Notes: generated by a model from the letters alone, not told the origin. A stretch of DNA of 64,000 nt from VRUE01 sp963725085 (GCA_963725085.1 CAVRXM010000003.1:466202-530201), one strand, 5' to 3'. Positions 50,566 to 59,401 are shown, counted from the first letter of the stretch. Program-made: numbers and translations.

Positions 50566-51969
50566 CTAAGCGACCGGCTCGCTGCCGGCCACCAAGGCGC
50601 GCTGGGTGTCAGTGGGCTCGGCGCAGCAGAACCATGCCTCGGTGAGCCGCGGGCGCGGCTCGACGTCGCCAAGGTCGGCGGGGTCGGCTGAATGTCCCGC
50701 GGCACCGGCTACCGCCCGATACAGGGTCTGAAACGTCGACACGCTGTCGACGTCCGCCGCGACATCGGCCTCGACGATTTCGGCGAGCTCGGCATGGAGG
50801 CGATCCAGCTGCGGATCTCCGGCTTGCCAGTCATAGGTGAGGCGGTCGCGATTGTAGTCCTGCAGGTACGGGGTGATCTCGGGGCGATCGAGCAGCAGCG
50901 AGCCCTTGGGCACCAGCAGACGGATCGTGTACTGGATCGGATCCACGTTCCCCACCATCTCGTTGGAAACGACGAAATCAAGGATCTCAAGGATGTCCTG
51001 CGGTGTCGCCCAAGGCGTGAACGGCAACCACGACGGGCGGATCTCGATCCCATGCTCGCGCAGCAAGGCGACCGCCTGGGCGGCCTCCTCGGCGGTGTGA
51101 CCCTTGTCGAGATAGGTGAGAATCTCGGCGTTGAGCGACTCGAACGCCGAGATCACGAAGAGGCACCCGTATTCGCCGAGCTCGGGCCAGACTTGACGAT
51201 GCTCGAGGATGTGCTCGACCTTGGTCGTGCAGTCGAAGGTGACCTCTGGAAAGTGGCGGTGAAGCTCGCGTGCCACTCGCAGGGAATGCTTGACTCCGTT
51301 GAGGAAGTCCGGGTCGCCGAAGGTGATATGGCGTGCCCCCGCCGCCACCAACTGGGCGATATCCGCCATCACCACAGAGCTCCCGACGATCCGGATCCGA
51401 CCGTCGTAGGCGACGGGCACGGGGCAGTGCCGGCACTTGTGCACGCAGCCGTGGCTGGCCTCGACGTACCCCGCGAGCTGCTCCTCGCCATCGCGCTCCA
51501 ACCGCGCATAGCGCTTGAGGGGCGGCAGCTGCCCTCGGCTCGGAGTGTGAAACTCGTGGCGCCCCAGGTCAATCGAGCTGGTTGCCGGTCGCAGCGCCGG
51601 CGAGTCGCCGAGCGCCTCAACCCACTCCACCAGCTCCGACTCGTACTCGCCGGCGATCAGCCGGTCGACCAGTCCACCGATCGTCGGGTCGTCACTGACC
51701 GCGGCGTAGAGACCGTAGAAACAGATCGGCAACCGCGGCTGGATTGCTCGAATTTGCTCGCCGGCGCCAATCGCCAGTCGCATCGCGGTGTGCATCGGAA
51801 CGGAGACGCCGACGGCCTCGGCCCAGTCAATCTTGTCTCGATCAAGCTGCTCGACGGAGAGATCGATGCACCGAACCCGATGCCCGGCGGCCTCCAGGGC
51901 GGCCGCCGGCGAGGCCAGGTGCAACGGCTGATGACCAAGCTCGTAGGTGGAGATCAGCAGGACCCGCAC
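50566..51969 (-). CDS. CUAEP/CCAEP-tail radical SAM protein
   Basis: 467 residues from GTG, 26 bp after the ATP-grasp stop. Residues 1-130 resemble a B12-binding Rossmann domain (VLLISTYELGHQPLHLASPA). C175, C179 and C182 in SHGCVHKCRHCPVP are the CxxxCxxC [4Fe-4S] site for SAM cleavage; ITFGDPDFLNGVKHSLRVAR and the barrel strands follow. The C-terminus carries WFCCAEP, the CCAEP-tail motif that in relatives can be CUAEP with selenocysteine. The exact reaction is unknown; with its ATP-grasp partner it may build or attach a small-molecule or peptide modification. The tail Cys-Cys pair could be a metal or substrate site. Confidence 0.85.
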   Translation of the reverse strand: MRVLLISTYELGHQPLHLASPAAALEAAGHRVRCIDLSVEQLDRDKIDWAEAVGVSVPMHTAMRLAIGAGEQIRAIQPRLPICFYGLYAAVSDDPTIGGLVDRLIAGEYESELVEWVEALGDSPALRPATSSIDLGRHEFHTPSRGQLPPLKRYARLERDGEEQLAGYVEASHGCVHKCRHCPVPVAYDGRIRIVGSSVVMADIAQLVAAGARHITFGDPDFLNGVKHSLRVARELHRHFPEVTFDCTTKVEHILEHRQVWPELGEYGCLFVISAFESLNAEILTYLDKGHTAEEAAQAVALLREHGIEIRPSWLPFTPWATPQDILEILDFVVSNEMVGNVDPIQYTIRLLVPKGSLLLDRPEITPYLQDYNRDRLTYDWQAGDPQLDRLHAELAEIVEADVAADVDSVSTFQTLYRAVAGAAGHSADPADLGDVEPRPRLTEAWFCCAEPTDTQRALVAGSEPVA

Positions 51970-51995
51970 AGCGCCAGGATAGCCTTCGCTTCGCT

Positions 51996-53225
51996 TCACT
52001 TCGACGGCTCGCCGATCACGATCTCGAGCTGGCCGTGGGCGGTGCGCAGCGCTCGCTCGACCTGCTCGGGCGTCTCGCCCCGGGCGAAGAGGAAGCCGAG
52101 ATAGCGGTCGGCCTCGGGCAGCGCCCGCACCGCCTTGCCGCGCGCGATCGAGATCTCGAGCCCGGTCACGCCGGGCACCGCCCGTGCCTCGGCCTGCCCC
52201 CGCACCTCCCTCAGCACGCCCGCCTTCGGGATCGGGAGCATCATCACCCCGGAGGCGGCGGCCTCGCGGCCCAGGTCGTCGAGCGGCAGCCCGAGGGCGT
52301 GGCGCAGGATGAGCTCCTCGAGGCTCACGCCCATCCCGAAGCGCAGCGAGCGCGAGCATAGCCCGCCGATCGAGCGGGCGCCGAGCTCGAGCATCCACAC
52401 GCCATTCCCGTCGATCCGCAACTCGGCGTGGATCGGCCCCTCGACCAGGCCGAGCGCGGCGGCCGCCTCGGCCGTGAGAAGGGTGACGGCCTCAAGGGTC
52501 TCCGCAGGCAGGCGCGACGGGGTCACGTAGATCGTCTCCTCGAAGTAAGGGCCCTCAAGAGGATCCGGCTTGTCGAACACCGCCAGGATCTCGAGGGCGC
52601 CGCCGCACAAGAGGCCCTCGACGGCCACCTCTACGCCTGGGACGTAGCGCTCGACCAGCAGCGGCGCGTGGGGGTCCTCGCCGGCCTCGGCGAGGATCGC
52701 CCTGACCCGCTCGGCCGCCGCGCTGGCCGCCCTCGGATCGTCGGCGCGGATTACGCCGCGGCTCGCCGACAGCGAAACCGCCTTGACCACGCAGGGAAGG
52801 CCGACCTCTCCGGCGAGCTGCGCCACGTCCGCGTCGGGCCCGGCGACCCGGTAGTCGGGCTGGCGCAGGCCGGCGGCCGCGAAGGCTCCACGCATCGCGA
52901 TCTTGTCCCTGGTCGCCGCGACCGCCTCGGGCGGGTTGTGCGGGAGCCCCAAGCGCGCGGCGGCGAGCGCGGCCACGAGCACCCCCTGCTCGTCGGCGCC
53001 GACCACCGCGTCGAGCGCCTTATCCTGCGCCCGGGTGACGATAGCCTCGGCGGCGGCCTCGGGCTGCCTCAGGTCCACGACCAGCGAACGGTCTCCCATC
53101 ATCCCCGACATCGCCTGGCGGCGCTCCGAGGCGATCACCACCTCGGCGTCCAGCGCCCGCGACGCGGCGAGGAAATCGCTCGCGCGGTAGGTGGCGGTGG
53201 GCAGCAGGAGGAGGACTCGGGCCAT
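51996..53225 (-). CDS. ATP-grasp enzyme
   Basis: 409 residues. An N-terminal Rossmann-like part (VLLLLPTATYRASDFLAASR, VIASERRQ) precedes the ATP-grasp core: GLPHNPPEAVAATRDKIAMR, ALRQPDY-type hinge, LPCVVKAVSLSASRGVIRAD (the Lys and Gly-rich/Ser loop), LLVERYVPGVEVAVEGLLCG and GPIHAELRIDGNGVWMLELG (metal Glu/Asn) with GARSIGGLCSRSL. ATP-grasp enzymes ligate a carboxylate to an amine or thiol through an acyl phosphate. It leads the operon with the CCAEP radical SAM gene and diverges from the NfuA-like gene, so the three probably serve one maturation pathway. Confidence 0.9.
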   Translation of the reverse strand: MARVLLLLPTATYRASDFLAASRALDAEVVIASERRQAMSGMMGDRSLVVDLRQPEAAAEAIVTRAQDKALDAVVGADEQGVLVAALAAARLGLPHNPPEAVAATRDKIAMRGAFAAAGLRQPDYRVAGPDADVAQLAGEVGLPCVVKAVSLSASRGVIRADDPRAASAAAERVRAILAEAGEDPHAPLLVERYVPGVEVAVEGLLCGGALEILAVFDKPDPLEGPYFEETIYVTPSRLPAETLEAVTLLTAEAAAALGLVEGPIHAELRIDGNGVWMLELGARSIGGLCSRSLRFGMGVSLEELILRHALGLPLDDLGREAAASGVMMLPIPKAGVLREVRGQAEARAVPGVTGLEISIARGKAVRALPEADRYLGFLFARGETPEQVERALRTAHGQLEIVIGEPSK

Positions 53226-53292
53226 ATGGGTATCGTAGGTAGCGATGGGCCAGCGCCACCGGCGAGCGGCTACCAGCCATGCGGGATATGAG

Positions 53293-53982
53293 ATGACCGT
53301 CGAAGACACAGCCGAGCCGACGCTCGCGATCACCGAGCAGGCGATCGAGAAGGTCAGGGGGTTACGCGCGCAGTCCGAGGACCCCGAGAGCCAGGCGCTG
53401 TGGGTGGAAGTGAGCGGCGTCTCGGACGGCGAGTACGTCTACAAGCTCTCCCTCAACGCATTGCATGTTGCCCGCCAGGACGACGTGGTGCAGCGCCACG
53501 ACGACTTGGCGATCGTGGTGCCGAAGTCGAGCGTCGAGAAGCTGCAAGACGCCACCATCGACTGGTCGCAGAGCCTCGAGCAGAGTGGGTTTATCTTCGT
53601 GAACCCGAACAAGCCGCCGGCTCCGGCGGAGCTGCCGATGATGAGCCCGCCGATGGCGGCACCCGCGAGCCCGCCCATCGACGGTCCTCCGCCCGCCGAC
53701 CTCAGCGGCGACGTCGCCCAGCGGGTCATCCAGGTGATCGACCGGCAGGTCAACCCGGCCATCGCCGCACACGGCGGGCATGCGGAGCTGGTCGCGGTCG
53801 AGGAGGACACCGCCTACTTGCGCCTGGGCGGCGGCTGCCAGGGCTGCGGGATGGCCACCGTCACCCTCGGCCAGGGGATCGAGGTCGCGATCACGGGTGC
53901 GGTTCCCGAGATCGCCCGTGTCGTCGACGTTACCGACCACGCCGTCGGCACCAACCCCTACTTCGAGCCCGCCAAGAAGTAG
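53293..53982 (+). CDS. NfuA-like Fe-S carrier (degenerate A-type domain plus NifU C-domain)
   Basis: 229 residues from the ATG at 53293. Residues ~10-105 are a HesB/IscA-like domain (LAITEQAIEKVRGLRAQSED, ALWVEVSGVSDGEYVYKLSL) without the three Cys, as in NfuA. After a Pro/Ala-rich linker, residues ~140-229 are a NifU C-domain (VIQVIDRQVNPAIAAHGGHA, LRLGGGCQGCGMATVTLGQG) with the CxxC cluster site. NfuA delivers [4Fe-4S] to target enzymes; the adjacent radical SAM enzyme is an obvious client. The 67-bp gap to the ATP-grasp gene should hold both promoters. Confidence 0.9.
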   Translation: MTVEDTAEPTLAITEQAIEKVRGLRAQSEDPESQALWVEVSGVSDGEYVYKLSLNALHVARQDDVVQRHDDLAIVVPKSSVEKLQDATIDWSQSLEQSGFIFVNPNKPPAPAELPMMSPPMAAPASPPIDGPPPADLSGDVAQRVIQVIDRQVNPAIAAHGGHAELVAVEEDTAYLRLGGGCQGCGMATVTLGQGIEVAITGAVPEIARVVDVTDHAVGTNPYFEPAKK

Positions 53983-54084
53983 GGCACCCGAAGTGCACCT
54001 CAGGCCGGAGGGCGCCGGAACGACCCGAGGCTGCTGATGCGGTCTAGTGCAGCCTGACCGCTAACCGCCATTGCGCGCAAGGCC

Positions 54085-54260
54085 CCAACGCCCGATAACC
54101 CCCGCCTTACGGATACCTCTCCGGGGCCGCGGGAGCGCTTCGCGTGGATTCCTCGATATCTCTGAATATCCGAGTAGCTGGGCGGGGGTCGAGACTTCGG
54201 GGAGGCTTCCGTGGCTTTGGGTGTGCGGATGTGCGTGGCAGGGCGGGACGGTTTTGGCTT
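54085..54260. repeat. Family-D element
   Basis: CCCGATAACCCCCGCC, TACGGATACCTCTCCGGGGC, GATTCCTCGATATCTCTGAA, GGGGTCGAGACTTCGGGGAG and GTGTGCGGATGTGCGTGGCA. Close to the copy at 3395. Confidence 0.7.
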
Positions 54261-54323
54261 CAGACCAAGCGGAGTGACCGCCCGGCCGGACACCGAAGTG
54301 AAACCCTCAGCGCAGACCCACCA

Positions 54324-54467
54324 CTAAAGGTCGAGACCGAGGGTCGGACCTCGTCCCTCCTGCCAGTGATCGCGGATGTAGACCGCGGCCTCTGACTCGT
54401 CGAGGTCCCGGGTGCTGTTGTTCATTCGTACCCACAAGACATCGTCCCCGCTGCTCATGCGAGCCAT
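54324..54467 (-). CDS. Possible small acidic protein
   Basis: 47 residues from the ATG at 54467: MARMSSGDDVLWVRMNNSTR, DLDESEAAVYIRDHWQEGRG, PTLGLDL. Balanced, acidic and protein-like; no family and no clear ribosome site. Confidence 0.45.
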   Translation of the reverse strand: MARMSSGDDVLWVRMNNSTRDLDESEAAVYIRDHWQEGRGPTLGLDL

Positions 54468-54707
54468 GACCGGCGAGGAGGATGCGGCGACATCGACGCG
54501 ACAGACTTCTGGCCGTCCGGCTGGTCGATCCGAGCTCGGGTCCGCATCACCGCTGGTTTCGTGATCGCGTTGATCAAGTGTGTCGTCAGCCAGTTCACGA
54601 AGCCGTCGGCGTGGGGCCCTCCACCGGGCAACCGTCGCTCGATACAGGAGCCCCGCCGCTCCCCGTCATAGCCGGAGGCCGCGCCGGTCCTGATCCCCAC
54701 GCCGGCG
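54468..54707. other. Short intergenic left of the second duplicate
   Basis: No supported gene or repeat. The sequence is unlike the DNA left of copy 1, apart from the duplicate boundary itself. Confidence 0.5.
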
Positions 54708-54896
54708 CGATTCAGGAGCGTGAGTGGCGTCCGTCAACGCGCTCGCAACCACGCGAAAGCGGGAGCAAGAGTCTCCGCGAGCCTTCTGGGTCGGCCACCC
54801 CGTCGAATCGGGCCAGCGCGCCGGCGAGCACCCTCTGAGCAGCGCCCTCGGCTGGGAGCTCAGCGCCCCGATGCTGTCCGGGTTAGCTTTCCACTG

Positions 54897-55733
54897 ATGC
54901 CAACTGTGGTCCTCACCGGTGCCACGCGCGGGATCGGCCACGCGGCCGCGATCGAGCTGGCTGCCCGCGGCGCCGAGCTGGGCGTCGTCGGCCGCGATGC
55001 AGCGCGCGTGCGGGTAACTGCGGAGGAGGCGCGCACCTCCGGCGGCGGCGCGCCGGTGCACGAGCACGTGGCGGACCTTGCACGGATGGACGAGGTGCGC
55101 CGGCTCGCCGCCGAGCTGCTGGAGACCTACCCGCGCATCGACGTGCTCGCGAACAACGCGGGCGCCATGTTCACCTCGCGCCATGTGACGCCCGACGGCT
55201 TCGAGCAGACCTTCGCCCTCAACCACCTCGCCCCGTTCCTGCTCACGAACCTGCTCCTCGAGCGGCTCACGGCCTCGCGCGCGCGTGTGGTGACCACGGC
55301 GAGCGATGCCCATAAGGGCGGCCTGCTCGACCTCGACGACCTTCAGTCCGAGCGCGGTCGCTTCCGCCCCGGACGCGTCTACGGCACGACCAAGCTCTGC
55401 AACATCCTCTTCACCCGCGAGCTGCAGCGCCGCAACCCCGCCATCGTGGCCAACTGCTTCCACCCCGGCGTGATTCGCACCGGATTCGGCAAGAACGACG
55501 GCGCGCTGGCGCGGATCAGTCTCACCCTCGCCGGGCCGTTCCTGCGCTCGCCCGAGCGCGGCGCCAGCTCCCTGGTGTGGCTCGCGCTCGATCCCGCCGG
55601 GGGCGAGCTTCGCGGCCAGTACGTCGAGAAGCAGCGGCCGGTGCAGCCGAGCGCGCAGGCGCAGGACGACCGCCTCGCCGCCGAGCTGTGGGAGCGCTCA
55701 GAGGAGCTGTCCGCGCCGGCGCGCGCGGCGTGA
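54897..55733 (+). CDS. Short-chain dehydrogenase/reductase (copy 2)
   Basis: Protein identical to that at 5651-6487; the only difference seen is a silent Asp codon change at 55331. Same TGATRGIG, NNAG, Ser and YGTTK elements. If both copies are expressed from their own upstream DNA they would differ only in regulation, since the sequence left of 54708 is unrelated. Confidence 0.88.
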   Translation: MPTVVLTGATRGIGHAAAIELAARGAELGVVGRDAARVRVTAEEARTSGGGAPVHEHVADLARMDEVRRLAAELLETYPRIDVLANNAGAMFTSRHVTPDGFEQTFALNHLAPFLLTNLLLERLTASRARVVTTASDAHKGGLLDLDDLQSERGRFRPGRVYGTTKLCNILFTRELQRRNPAIVANCFHPGVIRTGFGKNDGALARISLTLAGPFLRSPERGASSLVWLALDPAGGELRGQYVEKQRPVQPSAQAQDDRLAAELWERSEELSAPARAA

Positions 55734-55827
55734 TCCCGGTGCTCGGCTTTGGGCCGGGGCGCCACGTCCTGAGCCGGCTCCCGCTTCGCGCGAAAGGGAA
55801 GAGCGACAACTCAGGGGGCCAGGCGAG

Positions 55828-55882
55828 CGGAGGGGGTGGGATTCGAACCCACGAGCGCCTTGCGACGCCAACGGTTTTCGAG
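55828..55882 (-). pseudogene. tRNA-Ser(CGA) 3'-half remnant (copy 2)
   Basis: Identical to 6582-6636, carried by the duplication. Confidence 0.75.
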
Positions 55883-55985
55883 ATCTCCGTGTGAAATCGC
55901 CGGTTTCCAGGGCCTTTCGCGGAACACGATCTGCGAGCGCTTCGGGAGTGCGATACCGGCTAGCCCGCCAGGCGATACTGGTGCG

Positions 55986-56378
55986 GTGACCGATCGTAAT
56001 GTGCTCGGTGGCGAGCTTGAGCCGTGTGGCACCGACCCCCTCACCGGCTTCTATCGTGACGGGTGCTGTCGTACCGGTCCGGAGGACCGGGGGAGCCACA
56101 CGATCTGCGCGGTGGTCACGTCCGCGTTCCTCGAGCACCAGCGTCGTATCGGCAACGACCTGATCACCCCCATGCCTCAGTACCACTTCCCTGGGCTCGC
56201 GGCCGGCGACCGCTGGTGCGTGACCGCGGTGAACTGGCTGCGGTCGCACGAGGACGGCGCGGCCGCCTACGTAGTGCTGGCGTCCACCCATGAACGGGCG
56301 CTTGAGGTCGTTTCTCTCGCCGCGCTCCAGGAACACACCGTCGACGTCCCCCCGGATCCGGGACCTTTCGGGGGCTAG
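55986..56378 (+). CDS. DUF2237 family protein (copy 2)
   Basis: 130 residues, identical to the protein at 6740-7132 (TGFYRDGCC and FPGLAAGDRWC motifs). GTG start as in copy 1. Confidence 0.85.
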   Translation: MTDRNVLGGELEPCGTDPLTGFYRDGCCRTGPEDRGSHTICAVVTSAFLEHQRRIGNDLITPMPQYHFPGLAAGDRWCVTAVNWLRSHEDGAAAYVVLASTHERALEVVSLAALQEHTVDVPPDPGPFGG

Positions 56379-56405
56379 GTCGCTGTCGCGAATCAACGGT
56401 GCCGC

Positions 56406-56566
56406 CTGCTCGTCGTCCGATGCAGGAGCGTGAGTGGCGTCCGTCAACGCGCTCGCAACCACGCGTTTGCGAGAGCCAGCGACGACTCCGCGCAGACTTC
56501 TGCCCCTCGTCCCGAGCGAGCGTCCGCCGCTGGCGGTTGACGCGCTCGCAACCACGCGAGAGCAGG
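56406..56566. repeat. Family-C tandem repeat (copy 2)
   Basis: Same 93-bp-period unit as 7160-7320; one difference (56434 G versus 7188 A). Confidence 0.7.
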
Positions 56567-56600
56567 TGTTAAGAGGAAGCGTTAGTAGAGTCTCGGGCGC

Positions 56601-57026
56601 ATGGCCGATGTACCTAGACCAATCACGGGCCGCTGCCTGTGCGGTGGCGTGACTTATAGCGTGGACGCGGCGCCAGTCTGGCAAGGGGTTTGCTACTGCG
56701 CGAACTGCCAGCGCCAGACCGCTACCGCGTTCTCGGCGATCGTGGGCGTGCCGAGCAAGGCACTCACTATTGAGGGCAACGCACTCGCCTCGTTCAAGAC
56801 CGCCAGCGAGGGTTACGAAAGCACGACAGAGCGGCGATTCTGCTCAACGTGTGGGTCGCCGATATTCAGCACGATCGAGTCGATGCCGGAAGTGGTCTTC
56901 CTGAAGGCGGGGACGATCGACGACACATCTTGGTTCGAGCCGACGGCCGAGATCTGGACCCGCTCGGCGCAGCCGTGGGCGCCACATTTTGAGAACGCCA
57001 CGCGCTATGAGCGCATCCCGGGCTAA
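56601..57026 (+). CDS. GFA/CENP-V family zinc protein (copy 2)
   Basis: 141 residues; differs from 7355-7780 by Ala-to-Thr in the EIW(A/T)RS segment (56958). All Cys of the zinc pattern are kept. Confidence 0.9.
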   Translation: MADVPRPITGRCLCGGVTYSVDAAPVWQGVCYCANCQRQTATAFSAIVGVPSKALTIEGNALASFKTASEGYESTTERRFCSTCGSPIFSTIESMPEVVFLKAGTIDDTSWFEPTAEIWTRSAQPWAPHFENATRYERIPG

Positions 57027-57268
57027 CTGACACCGGCAAGTTCGGTTCGGGGCTCTATGCGCTCCCGCTTCGCGCGATTTGCGGGCGCCTGGCGAGCTTC
57101 GCTCCAGACGCCTCCTCAGGACGACAACCGTGGGCGCCCTGGCCCCGTCGGTTTGCCGGATCCCGCCGACCGACCCCCGTCTTCGTCCCTTGCAGGCACG
57201 GCAATCACGACCGCGATCGCGACGACGCAGCACAGATGACCCTCCCGCGTCGCCGCTCGGGCTTCCGG

Positions 57269-58102
57269 TTACGGACCGGTCCCGGCCGGGCGCTGGGCGC
57301 TAACACCCCGCGCAACGCGGAACTCCGCGGCGACCTCGCGGGTCGCCGCCTCGGCTCCGAGCGGAAATACGTGAAGCCCATCTACGCGCGAGATACTGGC
57401 AAGGCCGGCCGCCAGTTCGCGCGCTAGGTCGATGCCGCCGCCGCGATTGATTTGAGCCAGGGCTCGCTGGGGAATCGTGACCCCAGGTAGCGCGCAGGCG
57501 CGCTCTGCCATGTGCGCGCTGCGGAGCAGCGCGACGCTTGCGTAGAACCGCTCGCCCGCGAGGATGTCCTCGGCGGCCGAGAGGAACGCTTCGAGGCGCC
57601 CGAGGGCGAAGGTCATCTGCGACTGCAGGAAGGTTGCTCCAGCGGCGATCTTGCGCCGCAGGAGCCGCAACTCCCGGTCGACGTCCTCGGCGAATGGATT
57701 GACGACTGCCCCGACCGCCAGCGGATGCGGGGCGCCCCATGCCGACGCACTCGCAATGAGTTGCGTGGCGGTCATGTCGGCCACATGTTCGATACCGGGC
57801 ACTGGATCGCCCTGCATGCAGAGGACCGCCTCAGCGCCGAGCGCCGCCGCGCCCACGACCTGGGACTGCAGGGCAAGCCGGTTGCGATCCCGGCAGGAAA
57901 CGTGGACGATTGTCCCCACACCCTGCTCCCGCGCGAGGGCCACCGCAGCCAGCGGCGACATCCGCGGCTGGCCGGCGTGATTGTCGGTCAACCCGACGAC
58001 GTCGACGGTGTCGGCGAGAACAGCGATCCGGTCGTTGACCCGCGCGCCATCGGCCTCGGCCGGCAGCGAGATCTCCGCGGACGTCAGGGCGGTCAGCGAC
58101 AC
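57269..58102 (-). CDS. Methylenetetrahydrofolate reductase-like protein (copy 2)
   Basis: 277 residues; differs from copy 1 by Asp-to-Ala in TF(D/A)LGRLE (57606) and two silent bases (57302 and 57629). The changed residue lies on a barrel helix near the QSQMTF strand, not at a known flavin contact. Confidence 0.82.
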   Translation of the reverse strand: MSLTALTSAEISLPAEADGARVNDRIAVLADTVDVVGLTDNHAGQPRMSPLAAVALAREQGVGTIVHVSCRDRNRLALQSQVVGAAALGAEAVLCMQGDPVPGIEHVADMTATQLIASASAWGAPHPLAVGAVVNPFAEDVDRELRLLRRKIAAGATFLQSQMTFALGRLEAFLSAAEDILAGERFYASVALLRSAHMAERACALPGVTIPQRALAQINRGGGIDLARELAAGLASISRVDGLHVFPLGAEAATREVAAEFRVARGVSAQRPAGTGP

Positions 58103-58129
58103 GACCGCTGAAGCCTAACCCCGTCGGTC

Positions 58130-58267
58130 GCCCGCCATAGCCGCCGCGGCTGGCGGATCGACAAGCCGACGCAGGAGACCAACATCGACGGCATCGTCGC
58201 GCTCTGCATGGCGCTGGAGCGGGTGCAGAATCAACCGGAGCCGGTCCGGCTGCTGGGCTGGATATGA
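58130..58267 (+). pseudogene. C-terminal fragment of a phage terminase large subunit
   Basis: An open frame running directly out of the duplicate border reads HSRRGWRIDKPTQETNIDGI, VALCMALERVQNQ and PEPVRLLGWI-stop. RID followed by a helix with MALER and the end PVxLLGWx are typical of terminase nuclease-domain C-termini. Forty-five residues remain; the ATPase and most of the nuclease are gone, replaced by the duplicate. Its TGA overlaps the HNH start (ATGA). Confidence 0.75.
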
Positions 58268-58560
58268 CGGCGCGGCCCTGTATCGGCTGCCGCGCCCTGA
58301 TCCCCTCCGGCTCCTACTGCCCGCGCTGCGAAGCGGAACGCTTTCCCACCTCGCCGGGCCGGCTGCGCGGCCGGGCCGGGGCGAGGAGACGCGCCCAGGT
58401 GCTGCGAGCGTACGGCAAGCGCTGCGCCATCTGCGGTCTCGGCGACCGGCCACTCGAAGTCCATCATCGCAACAGCGATCATCGCGACGATCGGTTCGAG
58501 AACCTGGTCCCGCTCTGCCGTTCCTGCCATGCCCAGGCCAACCGGCGGGCGCCGGCGTGA
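58264..58560 (+). CDS. HNH endonuclease
   Basis: 98 residues. Two Cys pairs (CIGCRAL, CPRCEAE) precede the HNH core: KRCAICGLGDRPLEVHHRNS and DHRDDRFENLVPLCRSCHAQ, with the catalytic HH and zinc CxxC. Such small HNH proteins sit beside terminases in phages and help DNA packaging. The ATGA overlap with the terminase tail and the next GTG overlap support one phage late-gene transcript. Confidence 0.9.
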   Translation: MTARPCIGCRALIPSGSYCPRCEAERFPTSPGRLRGRAGARRRAQVLRAYGKRCAICGLGDRPLEVHHRNSDHRDDRFENLVPLCRSCHAQANRRAPA

Positions 58561-58766
58561 CCGTTCGTCGCGAGGTCCGCTGGCCGAGCCGTGAGGAGCT
58601 GATCGATTGGGGCCTTCAACCCTGCCGGCGCGAGGAGAAGGAGGCCTGCCCGGTCCTGGTCAATACCGAGGCGGAGCCCAGCGGACTCTGTTCGTATCAC
58701 CTGCGGCAGTGGCGCCGTGTGAAGTACGAGCGCCGGCGAGCGCGGAGCGGAGAAACTCGCGGCTAA
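58557..58766 (+). CDS. Small phage-type hypothetical protein
   Basis: 69 residues from a GTG overlapping the HNH stop (GTGA). VRWPSREELIDWGLQPCRRE, CPVLVNTEAEPSGLCSYHLR and a basic end (WRRVKYERRRARSGETRG). Two Cys and a His might bind zinc. No family recognised; context suggests a prophage gene. Confidence 0.55.
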   Translation: MTVRREVRWPSREELIDWGLQPCRREEKEACPVLVNTEAEPSGLCSYHLRQWRRVKYERRRARSGETRG

Positions 58767-58776
58767 ACTGGACAAG

Positions 58777-59010
58777 GTGGAGGCATCCACTCAACGAGCG
58801 CCCGAAGGGCAGACTGGCACGATCATCCTCGGTTATGTGACCGCGGTGCTGATCTTTCCGGTCGGCTTCATCATCGGGCTAACTCAAATCAATCGCAGTA
58901 AGCATGGCTGGCGCATCGTCGCCCTCAGCCTGGTGGTTCCGTTGCTCGTAATTCTGGTCGCGCTACTTGCCACGCATTCCGGCGGGTCCGGCGGGTCCGG
59001 CTCCGCCTAA
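58777..59010 (+). CDS. Small membrane protein
   Basis: 77 residues from GTG. Two helices (TIILGYVTAVLIFPVGFIIG and IVALSLVVPLLVILVALLAT) flank a basic loop (NRSKHGWR), then a GSGGSGSA tail. The GYVTAVLxPxxGFIIG pattern resembles small DUF4190-like membrane proteins. Ten bases after the phage-type ORF; probably a host gene. Confidence 0.6.
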   Translation: MEASTQRAPEGQTGTIILGYVTAVLIFPVGFIIGLTQINRSKHGWRIVALSLVVPLLVILVALLATHSGGSGGSGSA

Positions 59011-59013
59011 TTC

Positions 59014-59331
59014 TCAGTTCTGGCTCGGCAGGCACTCGGACAGCGGCCACGCGGCGATGTGGATGCGATCGGGGATGACGTCGGGGTCATCGCCGAGCTC
59101 GGCAGCCTTCTCCTTCATCGCGGCGATCTCCTCCGCCGGCTTGTCGAAGTAGAGATGCATCTCGGGCTCACCGTCCTCGCCCTCGACAATCTCAAGTGTC
59201 TGGATGACGCTGCCGCTGTCGCGCAGGGTCATCAGCGCGCTCGCCTCCGCGTGGGTCTCGATCGCGACTCGGGCAAGGGCGTCGATGCGTTCGGGGTCGA
59301 GCGGGACCGGGCCCTCGGGGATCTCCATCAT
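59014..59331 (-). CDS. Hypothetical acidic protein
   Basis: 105 residues; tandem ATG (59331 preferred) with GGAGGAAAC directly upstream. Strongly acidic (LDPERIDALARVAIETHAEA, ETLEIVEGEDGEPEMHLYFD, AAELGDDPDVIPDR) with a central beta strand and a C-terminal helix. No family recognised. Confidence 0.6.
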   Translation of the reverse strand: MMEIPEGPVPLDPERIDALARVAIETHAEASALMTLRDSGSVIQTLEIVEGEDGEPEMHLYFDKPAEEIAAMKEKAAELGDDPDVIPDRIHIAAWPLSECLPSQN

Positions 59332-59401
59332 CGTTTCCTCCTCCTTCGGGATTGATGCCCGTTTGATGCCCGCTGTGGAGCCGGCGACCGGCCCCTGACA
59401 G

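Larger units (their letters stand above)
54708..58129. repeat. Large direct duplication, copy 2 (3,422 bp)
   Basis: Second copy of 5462-8883, same orientation. On the left it joins unique DNA at 54707/54708 (CCGGCG|CGATTC); on the right it ends at 58129 directly against the truncated terminase reading frame. Because the left border interrupts a family-C unit here but not in copy 1, and the right border cuts a phage gene, this copy looks like the inserted one. Confidence 0.95.
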
